Part shown: piece after piece, positions 33,567 to 45,929 of the stretch | Layout of the letters: every line of letters begins with the position of its first letter | How positions within the stretch are numbered: position 1 is the stretch's first letter | Source of the DNA: Camillea tinctor | Lineage: Eukaryota > Ascomycota > Sordariomycetes > Xylariales > Xylariaceae | Assembly (NCBI GenBank): GCA_022578605.1 | Contig: MU394149.1 | Location: 47,039 to 111,038, forward strand | DNA length: 64,000 bases | Reading direction: 5' to 3' | Translations under genes and position numbers: made by a program | The notes under the pieces: generated by a model | What the model saw: only the letters and a program-made list of their open reading frames with translations | The model's database searches: none | Told to the model about the DNA's origin: nothing

Positions 33567-34916
33567 TCAAGAGATAAGATCGGCCACGTTCATCGGCATC
33601 TCATCGATCTGCGTCGAGTAGTACACTGCTACGATTAGTATGGTAGATACAAAGACACACACACAAAGGAGCAGACGACTTACGTTCAATGTCTCGGAGG
33701 ATTCGGACATCCTCACTAGTAACAAAGTTGATGGCTACACCCTTGCGACCGAAGCGACCACTACGACCAATGCGGTGGATGTAGTTTTCACGGTTGCTGG
33801 GCAGGTCGTAGTTAATGACCAAACTGACCTGCTGCACATCGATACCACGAGCCCAAACATCGGTCGAGATAAGGACTCTGCTGTTACCCTGTCTAAAGTC
33901 TTGCATGATGCTGTCTCGTTCCTTCTGAGGCATGTCACCATGCATGCTGCTGACGGTAAAGTTGGCCTCGCGCATCTTGTCGGTGAGCCAGTCGACCTTG
34001 CGTCTCGTGTTGCAGAAGATAACCGCCTGAGTGATAGTCAGAGTATCGTAGAGATCGCACAGGGTATCAAACTTCCAGTCCTCCTTCTCCACCGCGATAA
34101 AGTACTGTTTCAACCCCTCCAACGTCAACTCATCACGCTTGACCAGGATACGAACGGGGTCGGTCATGAACTTGGTCGTCATGTCGAGCACATCGTAGGG
34201 TAAGGTAGCCGAGACAACAACAACCTGGGTCGCAGGCGGCAGATACCGATAGACATCGTAGATCTGCTCTCGGAAACCCTGGTTCAGCAGCTCGTCCGCC
34301 TCGTCGAGAACCAGCATCTTGATGTTGCGGGTACGCAAGTGACGGCGTCGAATCATGTCAGCCACACGTCCCGGAGTCCCAGATACAATGTGCTGGCCGT
34401 AGTCCAACTTTCGAATATCCTCGCCGACATTCGTGCCACCGATGCAAGCATGACACTGGACATTCATGTAGTCGCCGAGAGCCATGACGACGGACTGGAT
34501 CTGGGTGGCCAATTCGCGGGTCGGGGAGAGCACGAGGGCTTGGGTCTCACGCACGGCGGTATCGATAACCTGGAGCATGGATATTGAGAAGGTGGCCGTC
34601 TTTCCGGTACCAGACTGGGCCTGGGCAATGGTGTCGCGTCCCTTGCAGACCTGGACGATGGCTCGGGACTGGACAGCCGAAGGGGATTCGTAGCCGTACG
34701 CATAGATTCCACGGAGCAGGTTTTCTATGCAGATGAAAAAAAAAAATGCGTTAGAGCAGAGTCAGGATTACATCAAGCTTCAAATGCAAGATTGAGCACA
34801 CACATACCCTTCAACGACATGGACTCGAAGGTGGGATGGACCATGACCTCTTTCGAGGTAGAGAACTCCATCTTCTCATCGGCGCGACGATCGATACCTC
34901 CGCCTTCTGCCGCCAT
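33567..34916 (-). CDS. FAL1: DEAD-box RNA helicase FAL1 / eIF4A3-like
   Basis: Three exons: 34808-34916, 33684-34724 and 33567-33625, giving 402 residues. All DEAD-box motifs are present in order: Q motif ([13 protein letters not shown]), Walker [28 protein letters not shown], then RecA domain 2 with [10 protein letters not shown] and HRIGRSGR. The N-terminus (MEFSTSKEV) and the C-terminus ([18 protein letters not shown]) match the Fal1/eIF4A3 branch, not translation eIF4A. In yeast Fal1 acts in 18S pre-rRNA maturation; in other eukaryotes eIF4A3 is the exon-junction-complex clamp. In an intron-rich mould either role is possible. It is divergently paired with splicing gene SF3A3. Confidence 0.95.
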
Positions 34917-35519
34917 GTTGGAATACTTTTTGTTTCGGTATTTCGCACGCGAAGATCAAGATCGGGATGTTGTTGGTGAGGATGAATTGGTAGGATTGGT
35001 AGACGGGGTTGACGAATGAGTGGCAAATAGATGGGAAATGATGCGATGGAGAAAAATAGTTGTAATGAATTGGAAGTGGAAGATTAACAGTACTAAAAGA
35101 AACCTTGGAAGGTTGAAGCAACCAGAACCGAAGGCTGCTGAAATTTTAATGGAGACGGTGTGGCTAGTGCGCTGATAGTGCTTGACCACCTAGGCAGAAT
35201 CCACCTGGTTGGAAGTATTGGATCGTTATCGGTGGCTAGTCATTCCACATTGGCGATCTGTCATTGGCCAAGTACCTACTATAGGTAGACCTACCTAGGT
35301 ACCTACCAAATTTCTTCTTCAGCCCCATTTTAATTGTACACCATTAAACCATCTCCAGTTAATCAACTCCAGTTAAACCTCTCCATCACCAACATACTAT
35401 TAGAAGTTGCACGCGGTATCTTTCTCCCATTACTCTTTTTTCTTATACAGCGATTCCACTCTCCAAGTCGAACCATCCATAACACCCTCGAAACCGGTAT
35501 CGCAAACCAAACTATCACC
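34917..35519. promoter_or_regulatory. Shared divergent promoter, FAL1 / SF3A3
   Basis: 603 bp between two start codons pointing apart. Near its middle (35271-35307) lies a set of overlapping palindromes built from ACCTACTATAGGTAG and CCTACCTAGGTACC. Pyrimidine-rich DNA precedes the SF3A3 ATG. One promoter region probably serves both RNA-processing genes. Confidence 0.6.
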
Positions 35520-37122
35520 ATGCTTTTGGAGGAGCAGAGGTTCTTGCACGAAGACCTCGAGAGGTTGGAGCAAGGGATTGCTGATCGCATCGGGGAGGAA
35601 CCTAAACACGTAGGTTATCATTGAATCTTACCCTTTTGTTATCTTTTTCTACCTTCTCTGTCGCTAACCGTTTCTCTCTTGTCAGATACGTGATCGCCTG
35701 GCGCGTGACCATCAAATATCCCAATTCCTCGACCGAATCGCTTCACAATCCACCAAGCTCCTCTCCATATACCGCGATGCCGACGGTGCAAGGTCTCGCG
35801 AGATCCAACAGATCGGGAGTGGTGACCCCATGGACGAATTCTACAAGCAGCTAGCCGATATCAAGAGCTTTCACGCGAGATACCCCAATGAGCCAGTCGA
35901 GAACCTCGAACGCGCATACCGGCCCAAGAAAGGGCCCGATGGCGAATTAAGCCAGCCCAGCATTGTGGACACCATGTTCACCGGCGAGGAGGCCTTCGGT
36001 CGCTTCTTCGACTTGCACACCTGCCACGAGCTGTACCTAAACTTACCTAATGCGAAGCGCCTGAGTTATCTCCAGTATCTCGACTTGTTCGACAACTTCG
36101 CTCCCGGTTCCGGTGGTCTCAAGCGATCCGAGAAGCTAACCGACCAGTATTTTAATTACGTTGGCCAGCTCGCCTTGGACCTCGAGACTTTCATGCGCAA
36201 AACGCGCCCGTTGGAGAACATCGACAAGGTTATCACCGATTTCGACAAGGAATTCGACGCTGCTTGGGAGAAGGATGAGGTATCGGAGTGGAAGAACGAA
36301 GAATTGGGCACCAAAGCCAATGGGGCGGCCGGTCAAGCAACGACGGCGGGCGCTGTTTGGTGCGAGGACTGCGAGAAGGAATTCAAGAATGAAAACGTCT
36401 ACAAGGGTCATCTGTCCGGCAAGAAACATGTTAGGGCAGCAGCCGAGCGCGCAAAGAGATTACAAGACGGGGCCGAGGCGACAAACACTTCGGGTGGCCA
36501 TGGCGTTCAGTCGACAACTCGGTTGAAGGAGCGGGCCATTGCGGAGCGCGAGTTTCGGGTCAAGCGCCTCGCCAGTGCTATGAGCACTGAGCGCAGCGAC
36601 ACCCGGGTCAACGTGGAACGGAAGCAGGGTATGACGGAGCGTGAGCGGCAGCAGGAGCTAGAAAACCTCTTCAGCGCCACAGTAGCGCCCTCGCGTGCCA
36701 TGGACACGGACGAGGGCGACGAGGGCGACGACGATGACAGGATTTACAACCCCTTAAAACTACCTCTCGCCTGGGACGGTAAGCCGATCCCGTTCTGGTT
36801 ATACAAGCTGCACGGCCTGGGTGTCGAGTTCCCCTGCGAAATCTGCGGCAACTTCGTGTACATGGGCCGGCGGGCGTTCGACAAGCACTTCAACGAGGCA
36901 CGCCACCTGTGGGGCCTCAAGTCGCTCGGTATCACCAGCACGGCGCTGTTCCGCGACATCACGGGCATCGACGAGGCCCTACGTCTGTGGGAGAAGATAC
37001 AGAAGGACAAGCGGAGAGATAACCGCGTCGACGACAGCAGCGTTATCCAGATGGAGGATGCCGAAGGAAACGTCATGCCTGAGAAGGTGTACTATGACTT
37101 ACAGAAGCAGGGGTTGTTGTAA
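35520..37122 (+). CDS. SF3A3: Splicing factor 3A subunit 3 (SF3a60 / Prp9)
   Basis: Exons 35520-35609 and 35686-37122 with a 76-bp phase-0 intron; 508 residues, the usual length. The N-terminal helical part runs through LLEEQRFLHEDLERLEQGIADRI. A C2H2 finger (CEDCEKEF..HLSGKKH) sits at about 254-280. The C-terminal matrin-type finger (CEICGNFVYMGRRAFDKHFNEARH) lies at about 414-440, preceded by PLAWDGKPIPFWLYKLHGL, diagnostic for SF3a60. SF3a60 bridges U2 snRNP parts in forming the 17S U2 particle and the pre-spliceosome. An acidic patch (DEGDEGDDDD) precedes the last domain. No missing residue seen. Confidence 0.95.
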
Positions 37123-39224
37123 TAATATTATTTATATGTACATATACATATCTATCTATATATATTGGTAGATTGTGGGTTATCTGTGCGTTTCATCCAC
37201 ACACACACACACTTACACACACACGTGGCTCGGTGGTATCACATGTTGGCGTTCAAGAAAGATGTCAAATTTGACTTGAAATGAGGTTTTAATAAGGGTG
37301 ATTCAACTGCGGGCGGTGAGATGATATTACTAGGTTCGCGTAGTACGTGCTTATTTGTGGTATTATCCATTCCATTGCATGTCGAAGGTACCAGTGAAAG
37401 TAGAATCACATCTAAGTCTTGAATTTTTTTTGAATTTTTTTTTGAATTTTTTTTTTTGGCTGCTGATCGATCGCAGTCCAGCGATGAGAGTTCTTCGATT
37501 AGCTAAAAGGACCATCTTTTATATCTTAGCCCGCTTGTTTTTCTCTTTTCTCTTTTCCCTATCGTTTAGATACATGTTGAAGCATTAGTCTGCCCAAGTA
37601 AGACATCAGATTACACATATAATCGAGATTAAACCTGTTTATGTGTTTAGACTAGTGTAGAGCCTGGACGGAGCAGATATCATCCCCGTTACTGGTTCCT
37701 TGAGTATAATAGCGTAAGGACTGGAGTATAGCAGACTTAATAAGGATAATAAGCTAGATAGAATGAACGTTCACCTGCGTAAGTTAAGACTAAAGAGCTA
37801 GGGATGGACGAAAGGCTATATACCACTATCCCCGAGGGAAAGGCTTTATTACGAGAAGAAGTCGGGTTCATATTTCGGGATACATAATGTATCCATCTTG
37901 TCTCGTATCATCCCAGCGAGGACCCTTCTCCTCATTCTTGGTATACAAAATCTGAATACAGTGATTTCAAGAGCAGAAAGAAAGGCCTACCTACCGTGAA
38001 CGGATAGTTTCAATATTCGCTGTTTCTACATATCTGTATAAGAGCCAATTACAGAAACTTAATGATACCCCATCCTATACAGCCGCCGTACGAATCGCCT
38101 ATCCAGTCTATCTTCGTTCTAGAATGTGAGGATATCGACTTAGACGATTTACTTGGTAAATGTATGTTCCTGTTCTGGTAGGAGAACCGTGACAAAACGG
38201 AATGCTGCCGCGCCCTTGCAACAATTAAGTACCACGAAAGCTAAGAAATATAGCTACAAATACATCATACCTGTTTCTTAGTGACCTCGCATAGCTGGAA
38301 GTCCATAAGGGAAAAAAAAAAAGCGAGGCGATATAGGTTGTCAGATGCTTGAAAGGAGGTTGTCTACATAATATAGAAACACCAACAAGGACGAGAACTA
38401 CACGATTTGTATAAAAACTTGAATTGTTTACAAGTAATCTAATATTTTATTCCAATTTTCTTGGCATATATTTTCGAATCCAACTTATTTAATCTCGCTC
38501 TTTATTATCTAATGCATGCACCATGAGGTACCTATATTTCTAGTCGGTGATGATAATTCGAGAAGAAGCCCAGAAGATATGATTTAAGGGTGCTTATGTA
38601 AGTCCAGTTCTTCGAACTTAGATGGGAACGCGGGAGTACACCTTATTGGTCTGTGCCATGTTCCAATGTTTAATGCTGTTTTCGTGTTACCTACTCCGTA
38701 CCTAGTACCTAGACAAGATTTCTGTACTTAGTCATATTGGTTGGTGTATTCACCCCGCCAACTCGGATGGATGCCATAGATCATCGGTCTGTCGGTCATT
38801 TCTCTTCCGTAGAACTATACATGTAAGGCCCGTTATCTACTACATAGCAAGACACCTGAACCTAAAACTCGGGATTTAGGTACTATTTGAATCTGATCGC
38901 ATTGCCTACGTACATACATAATGGAAACTCCCATTTTATCTTGTCATCTTACATCTTACTCTCTTCAACAGCCAGCTCGTCGTTAGCTCGTGGCATCTTA
39001 TCTATATTCCTACCTCATGCAATGGCGGAAGATACCCTAAACTTGCTTTGCGACTGCTCGATACCCGCTTTCTCACGACCTTGTGGTTGAATCGCCTCAT
39101 AAGTGAGACCGAGGCGGGAATACCTGCTTACCTGCTTACCTACCTATCCACCTATCTACGTCTATAACCTACTTGCTCCTATCGGTACTTATTGGCTATT
39201 GAACCTGCCGTGATTTTCGCTACC
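37123..39224. other. Intergenic 2.1 kb, nothing recognised
   Basis: Contains a CA-rich run (37199-37223), a TTTTTTTGAA repeat (37421-37455) and TACCTA words near 38690-38712 and 39120-39160 before SLX1. No gene or RNA recognised. Confidence 0.55.
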
Positions 39225-40293
39225 ATGTCCGTTTCGCTTCGACCGATCCCGCCGTTCTACGCGGTCTATATACTCCGCTCGACTATCTCGCAAGCGTCTC
39301 TCTACATCGGATCGACGCCCAATCCGCCACGGCGGCTGAAGCAGCACAATGGCGAAGTCCAGGGTGGTGCTCGGCGCACATCGAGAAGCAAATTGCGGCC
39401 GTGGGAGATGATCGGGTTGGTGTCTGGATTTCCCAGCATGGTAGCGGCGTTGAAATTCGAGTAAGAGGAAATTACTTGTCCTTCTCATAGAGAGATTTTA
39501 GATGGCGAGCGAGCTAACTCTTCTTTTTTTAAGATGGGCCATTAACAATCCTCACGTCTCCCTGCACATCCCCCACGAATCGCGAATCTCGTTCGGGGTA
39601 CGGAGGCGCCGGGGCGGACGTCCGAAGCGGCCGGTCAAGTCGCTAAAATCCATTGCCGCGAACCTGCACCTTTTGCTGCGCATGCCCAGCTTCGCGCGGT
39701 GGCCGTTGGCCGTGCACTTCTTTGATGCGCAATTCCACACTAGGTGGGGGGAGCAGGTCAATGCCTCGGTCGACCAGCCGAGACCGTCAATTTGCGTATA
39801 TACGGATTTCGGACCCCCTTCTTCTTCTTCTTCTTCTTCGTCATCGATGTCGCTACCGCCGTCCTCCGGCAGTAAGGAACGGCCGTGGGGAATCTACGCG
39901 CTACCGCTAGACTATAGCCCGCTCGAGGAGTACGTGCGGAAGACCCATATACTGGAAGCCTTCGAGCAGCAGGGCAATTGCGTTGTGTGCCGGGAAGAAT
40001 TAGCCCCGGAACGAGGTCTCTACGCGACGTGCCCAAACGCGGCGTGCCATAGTACGGGGCACGTGTCTTGCTGGAGCCAGCATCTTCTCAAACAAAATAA
40101 AAGTGAAGATGACCAAATCATCCCGGTTGAGGGCCATTGTCCCGAATGCCGAGGGGAGGTGAATTGGGGGGTTATGATGAAGGAACTTAGCCTTCGCACG
40201 CGGGGGACAAAGGAGGTTGACAAATTACTTAATAAGAGAAGCCGAAAGCGTCCAACCCGGGCCGAGTCAGCTGGAGAGCAGAACGATGAATGA
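39225..40293 (+). CDS. SLX1: Structure-specific endonuclease subunit SLX1
   Basis: Exons 39225-39460 and 39534-40293 with a 73-bp intron that has a CTAAC branch site; 331 residues. The GIY-YIG nuclease domain starts FYAVYILRS, then [19 protein letters not shown] with the conserved Arg, and ends KFEWAINNP. The conserved catalytic Glu is residue 79 and its codon is split by the intron (GA|A). The C-terminal RING/PHD-like finger has [20 protein letters not shown] and CPECRG. Slx1 with Slx4 resolves branched DNA such as Holliday junctions and flaps. A (TTC)n microsatellite at 39819-39839 encodes a nine-Ser run between the domains and is probably variable. Confidence 0.95.
39819..39839. repeat. 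(TTC)n microsatellite inside SLX1
   Basis: Seven TTC units within exon 2, read as Ser codons (TCT) in the linker between nuclease and RING domains. Confidence 0.85.
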
Positions 40294-43200
40294 ATTCATG
40301 TAACCTAGTAGTATATACGTAGTAGTGTATGAATGAATGAATAAATGAATGAATGAGGCAATGGGGACCCCCGGGGAGCTTGAGTGTGATAGGTATAGTG
40401 GTGTAGTATCGGGTACTCGGATAGATACGAACGCGGCATATCGGCCTTGTTTCAGAGCGTGAAGTCCCAAGTTGTTCTCCAGTCCCAGAATCCCTTTACG
40501 AGGGCGTTCCAAAGTTGCATAGTACTTACCTCCTAGTAGTACTATGTACACGCATATAATTTTAGGATCACACGGGTGTGCGTATATGTTATGTCGAATG
40601 AATGAATAGTAATCGGTGCCGTTACCTGTCATAAATTCATGCTTGCCCGCATTCATAGTTGAATGGATTGGATTGAACTTGGAACACTTTGTACCCCACC
40701 TGCTGTCAATCAGTTCATGGGAATGACTATAATGTTGATGTTCTTAGTTGTGGCATTGCTATTATCTGGTGTACACAAGGTTTGGTGTGTTGTATGTAAC
40801 CTACCTAGGTAGAATAGTTGCTTCCCCCCTTTCCCCCCCATGTGGTTGGGTGTGGTGTATGTAAGTATAACTTTTAGCTTTGAGTTTTCTTTTTTCGTTC
40901 CTTTTTTCTTTCCTTTTTTTTTCTTCCTTTGATAAAATATTGTCTCTAATCTGCATGCTGTGCGGCCGCAAAACACACACACACAGAGAGACACACACAC
41001 ACGCACACACACACCATACAGAAGGCATGCAATTATATACGTTCCTTACACTATAATGCAAGTAACTATGTACATACAAAATAATGGTACCTACCTACCT
41101 GAGGTATGTAAGCAAGCACCCAATCAGCCAGTTAGCTGCACAGCTCGCTATTTCGGGGGGGAGATCTAAAAAAGATGGGATGTGACGTTCGCGTATGCGT
41201 GTGCGTGGACTTTTCCTCCAAAGTTCGGCGAGAGAAGCTAGGGATGGGGGCGTAGTCCCACTCTTTTGGACGACACCTCTATTTCATTGGCTCGCTAGGC
41301 GACCTATTGATTTCCGACCCCTGCAAGCCTGCCTGCGATATCAACTCTCCATTCTCTCGCTCTATCTAGGGCTCTTTCTCTTTCCCTCTCTCTCTCTCTT
41401 TCACTAGGTCACTCCCTCTCTAGCTGGTAGGCTGGGATCCCCCTTCTTTCTCTGTCTTCCCCTGTTCAACACCATAGTTACACTTCCTTCTTGAATCTGA
41501 CAACAATATATTGGGGATAGGACAAACAACAAATCTTGGTGGAAAGGGTGTGTGCACGCGCGCAGAGCGGGGCGTGGGGCGGAAATAGGAACTTTTCGCA
41601 TTTCCTTGTCTTGTTTTGCTTTCCTGTTCTGTGCTGTCCTTTTACATTGTATCTTTCTTATTCTGTTTGCAGCCATGGGAGGGAAAACTTAACGTTTACG
41701 CTATCTATTTTAACGCGAATATCTTGTCCCATGTAGAGTAAAATCTACTATGTACCGCGCATGGACTAAAATGGAGTTGCAAGTACCCCCACTTGTAAGT
41801 GTAAGTACTATGTAACATGTAACAACCTTGAACTTAATATCTGTTTGCAATGGGTATACCGGCGTAAGGCTCAGGTTGATAGCAGCTTAGCATACGCCCG
41901 GCAAGATGAAAAAAAGGCAAAAAAAAAAAAAAAAAAAGCGGGATTGAATTTGTGGTAGATAGGGAGGCGAAAAGGAAAAAAGAGAAAAAAAAGCAAAAAG
42001 AAAAAAGTCTTGGCAATTAAGCACTATCAAGTCCAGTCAATTGAAAGGTGAACGGGAAAAAGCAAACCTCCAGCCTGACCTCCCCCTCTTGTAGTCAATG
42101 TACCTAACTTGCGGCCCGCTCGGCGTAATCCATCCTCAGATGACATGCAGATATTTCTTCCCTTTCCCTCTTTGTGCGTAGACTATATAACCTATGTACA
42201 TCAGTTGGTATTGGTGAATACATTAGGTTAATGGCTTTTGATATAGCTTCTTCTTCCCTCTCTCCTGGTTTCCTTTGCTGCAAAGTCATTATATTTACCT
42301 ATATGCAGCGTATAGCATTTAAAGGTGTCGGGATACTTAGGTACTTTTGTACTTAAATACCTGTACCTCGATCAATTAGATGTAGATAGATCCTGGCTTG
42401 GCTCTCGGCAGCCGGTCACGCCAACCGCCATTGACAACTCGCTAAATTCTGCCACATCATATAGTCCCGTCTATAGTAGCAGTTACATATTGTCAATACC
42501 TAGGCACTGACTAACCTATCTGGTTGATTGATTCATGGATGTTATGATGTTGGAAAAAAGGATGTTGGTGTGTTGGTGGTGATGACAATGATTAGTATTC
42601 TTCTTATTATCTGATTATGATTTTCTGATCTCTACTATAGGTTATGTAGGTACCTGTGAAGTAGCCTGGCACCTGGTACTATGTCACATTATATATCCAC
42701 TTCTCGCGGCGATTAGATTATCGCCTTTTCCTGTACCTACAATCCCTACAATCAATCCACATAGAGGTCCCTCACCATGTCCCTGGGTTACCTACTAACA
42801 TTCAACCTAACTACATAGTAGTACATACCTTAAGTACTCTCCCTTTCTCTCTCTCTCTCTCACCATCGGCCCCTACCGCCGGCTCCTGTTTTTTTCTCCC
42901 TCAACTTATTCCACCGTTCTCCTTTTCCCACTTCATCCCCGCCTTTTTATTTTCCCTTTATATCATACGATTCATGTTTTCTTTCCCCGGTTCTCTCTTT
43001 CTCGGCGATCATTCGGGTTTAAACGAACTCGTGAAGGTTGTTATAGTCTTTCCCCCTTCCGAATAGGGTCGTAATTTTATCAAATTGTATAGGTGCACCT
43101 TACGAGCGCAAGGACATCGATAACAAGCAACCATTATCACAAAAGGTCAGTGGTCCCTTGACCCCAATCTCCTCTCTATACTTCCCTCGCTCTATATACC

Positions 43201-45929
43201 AATTATATAATGCATGTCTAGCACATACAGAAGCGTAGAGGAACATGTGTGTGTGAACGTGTGTGTGCATGGCGTTCATGTGATCGAATAACACATCGGT
43301 CTCCTCCTGCAATGTGTATAAAACACGATACCTAGTACATCCTGACTAGTCTGACTGGCTGGATATACACGGCTATTATTTGCGCATCATCCTTGTGGGC
43401 TTGGATCGACTACGCCGCACCCGCGCGTTGTTGCTTTCTTTCCTTTCCTTCACTTCCCTTCTCTTCTTCCCTTACCTGTTAGCCTCGGGCTTATTTATAT
43501 CTCTGAGCATTTATAACTTTAGCCCCATCAAACACCCCATGTACGTATTCGAGGTACATTTTTTTGGTTTGTAGCTCTTTATGCCTTTCATTCCATTTTT
43601 TTTTCTTATGCATCCACACGTGTTATACATACTTTCCTGGCTGCATAATCATGATATTACCCAAACTCACGGAATCAATATATCAGACCTACCTAAGTAA
43701 GTAAGTTTACAGGCTATCCAATTAGATCACGGCGGAGAGAGTATGTATGTAGCAGGTACTAGGTAGGTATGGAAGTTGAGTATACGTACTGAAATGCGAT
43801 GCGATGTGATACCTACTGAATGGATGGAAGAGTGTGGAGTACACCGTAGTGTAGGACATGCGACAGCTACATGGTGATGCCGAGGTGTATGGAAACACAA
43901 TCTGCCACCTCCATACATACTAGGTACATAGTAGGTAGGTAGCTGGGATAATAGAAATATATAGTATAGCAGCAAGCAATAACGGGGAACAGTCCCAGTA
44001 CTGGTGCGCGCTATCAACAATACAGTTTCCCAGGGGTATGTACATTATGTACCTAGTAGGTTTAAGTAAACTTGAGATGGAGGACTTGGCTATCATGAAT
44101 TCCCCGACGACATTGAAATCCGAATTGCGAGTCGCAGATCCACTTTACACCGTCAGATAAACCGTGCACGATGCGGTGCCGTTTCCCCCCTCCCCCCAAT
44201 CTGCAGTTAGCTCGTAGGAGGCTTTAGGTACGAGGTAGGTGTAGTTACAGGGGCAGAGAAGGTAAAATAGGTGTGCGCATGTATGTACTTGTACCTACAT
44301 GGGTAGGTAGCACCGCTTACCTTATGTATATACGCATACATACTACTACCTAACCATAACCTCTGCGATCCTTACCCCACAAAGTATCGATGTATGTACT
44401 GTAATGGTACATGTCTTTTATAACTGTGCCTGGCCTGGCGAAGTACCTACATATCTTAGATACGCTACTACATACATGCAACCTACCTATACAGTTCTTC
44501 CCTCTTTACCTTCTAACTCGTGTATCGAAATGCTTGTTCTTGTCTTTTATGGTTTTATCTTCCGTCTTGCTATTAACTTTACATCATCTTGTCTGTGTGT
44601 ACATTGTGCATTGTGCATTGTGCAGTTGTTTAATGTGGTAAGGTGTGTGCAAACATTCCATATTAATTTTTTACCATCCCTCTTAATATCGTTTAACTTT
44701 GTGACTTGATTCCATTCCATCAAGTTTCCTAAACTTAAATAGGTACTTGGGACTGGTACTTAATGATTATTTTGTTTTGTTTTGTTTTTCTTTTTTTCCT
44801 TTTATTTTAGTATTGAGGTGAATGATAACATTATAGGTATAATAGGTTAGTTTAGGTTAGGTGGGTATGTAAGTAGGAAGAGGTACTTTGCCTAGGTACC
44901 TACGTACATGCTTTAAGGAAAAAAAAAGAGCCAAACCAAAAAAACCTGGTCTGACCCAATTTGGCCTGATTGACTAGCCTGCATTGGTCAACCCAGATCC
45001 CATAAACCCATACGCATACATAACCCCATTCCCATCTTAATCCACTCACGCCCACTCCCGGTCAAGTAAACCTTAGCCTCTAGACCTCTGAACCTCTACT
45101 TTTCTACCTCTGCCTTCTACTTACTACCTACACGTCTCTCCTCTCACTCCCGACACCTCCCTTCCCCATACCCTTCCTCATTCATCCATATCCCTCTTCC
45201 CTCTCTTACTCGTCTTTACCTTGACTTACAAAACTTCTTCAACATCATATCGACTCCAGGTCATTCCGACGAGACAGCCACCACGCGGCATTAATTCTTC
45301 TTTCCTTTTCTTTCTTTTCTTTTAACCATTCCCCTTCTCATGATCGTAATATAGTAATTCGTCCAAATCCCACTCAAGGGTGCTGCTGCTGCTGCCGCTG
45401 TATGTGTCTGGTGGATGAGAACTGGCATAAGAAAAAAAATATAATAAGGTATTTCTTGTCTAGTCTGCCCTTTTTTGATTTTGGTGGAGAGGAAATAGGA
45501 AAGCTTTGGTGGCATTTGCAACTTAAACCAGCTGCACCTCCAACCTTCACGTCAACATTGCCCATTCGTTCTCTCCTCTCCTTATCATTCTTCCTCTTCA
45601 TTCACTATCACCATCGTCAAGTGTTATTCCCACAAAAGGAAAGATTAAAAAAGACCCTCCTAAAAGAAAAAAAAAAGAAGGAGAGCAAGAAAGAGCAATA
45701 GCTCTAATTTTATCTATCCTAGCTCTATCATCTTTACCCTTTCTCCCTCTCTCTCTCCAAAACGCCGTTGCGATGCACCTATTTCCCTTGTGAGATTGAT
45801 AGCCTCATCTCTGCCACTCTTACTCATCCCGCTTCGACCACCAGGCCCGGCCTTTTAGCAATCACCCCGAGATATCACGAGGTATCCCTGGCAGGTCTGC
45901 ATCGACCCTGTCGTCGGTGTCAGTAAACC
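40294..45929. other. Long 5.6 kb spacer upstream of KDM5
   Basis: No gene recognised. It holds simple repeats: (ATGA)n at 40329-40356, (AC)n at 40971-41014, (CATTGTG)3 at about 44602-44625, and A/T runs near 41910-42005. TAGGTA/TACCTA words are dense (40800, 41085, 43750, 43920, 44045, 44225-44345, 44890). Pyrimidine-rich blocks at 41340-41410, 42840-42970 and 45040-45230 look like fungal promoter/5' UTR DNA. An unannotated non-coding transcript or a long KDM5 leader is possible. Confidence 0.5.

Noticed and set aside
40971..41014. (AC)n array as a CRISPR or minisatellite
   Set aside because: Plain dinucleotide microsatellite with no spacers.
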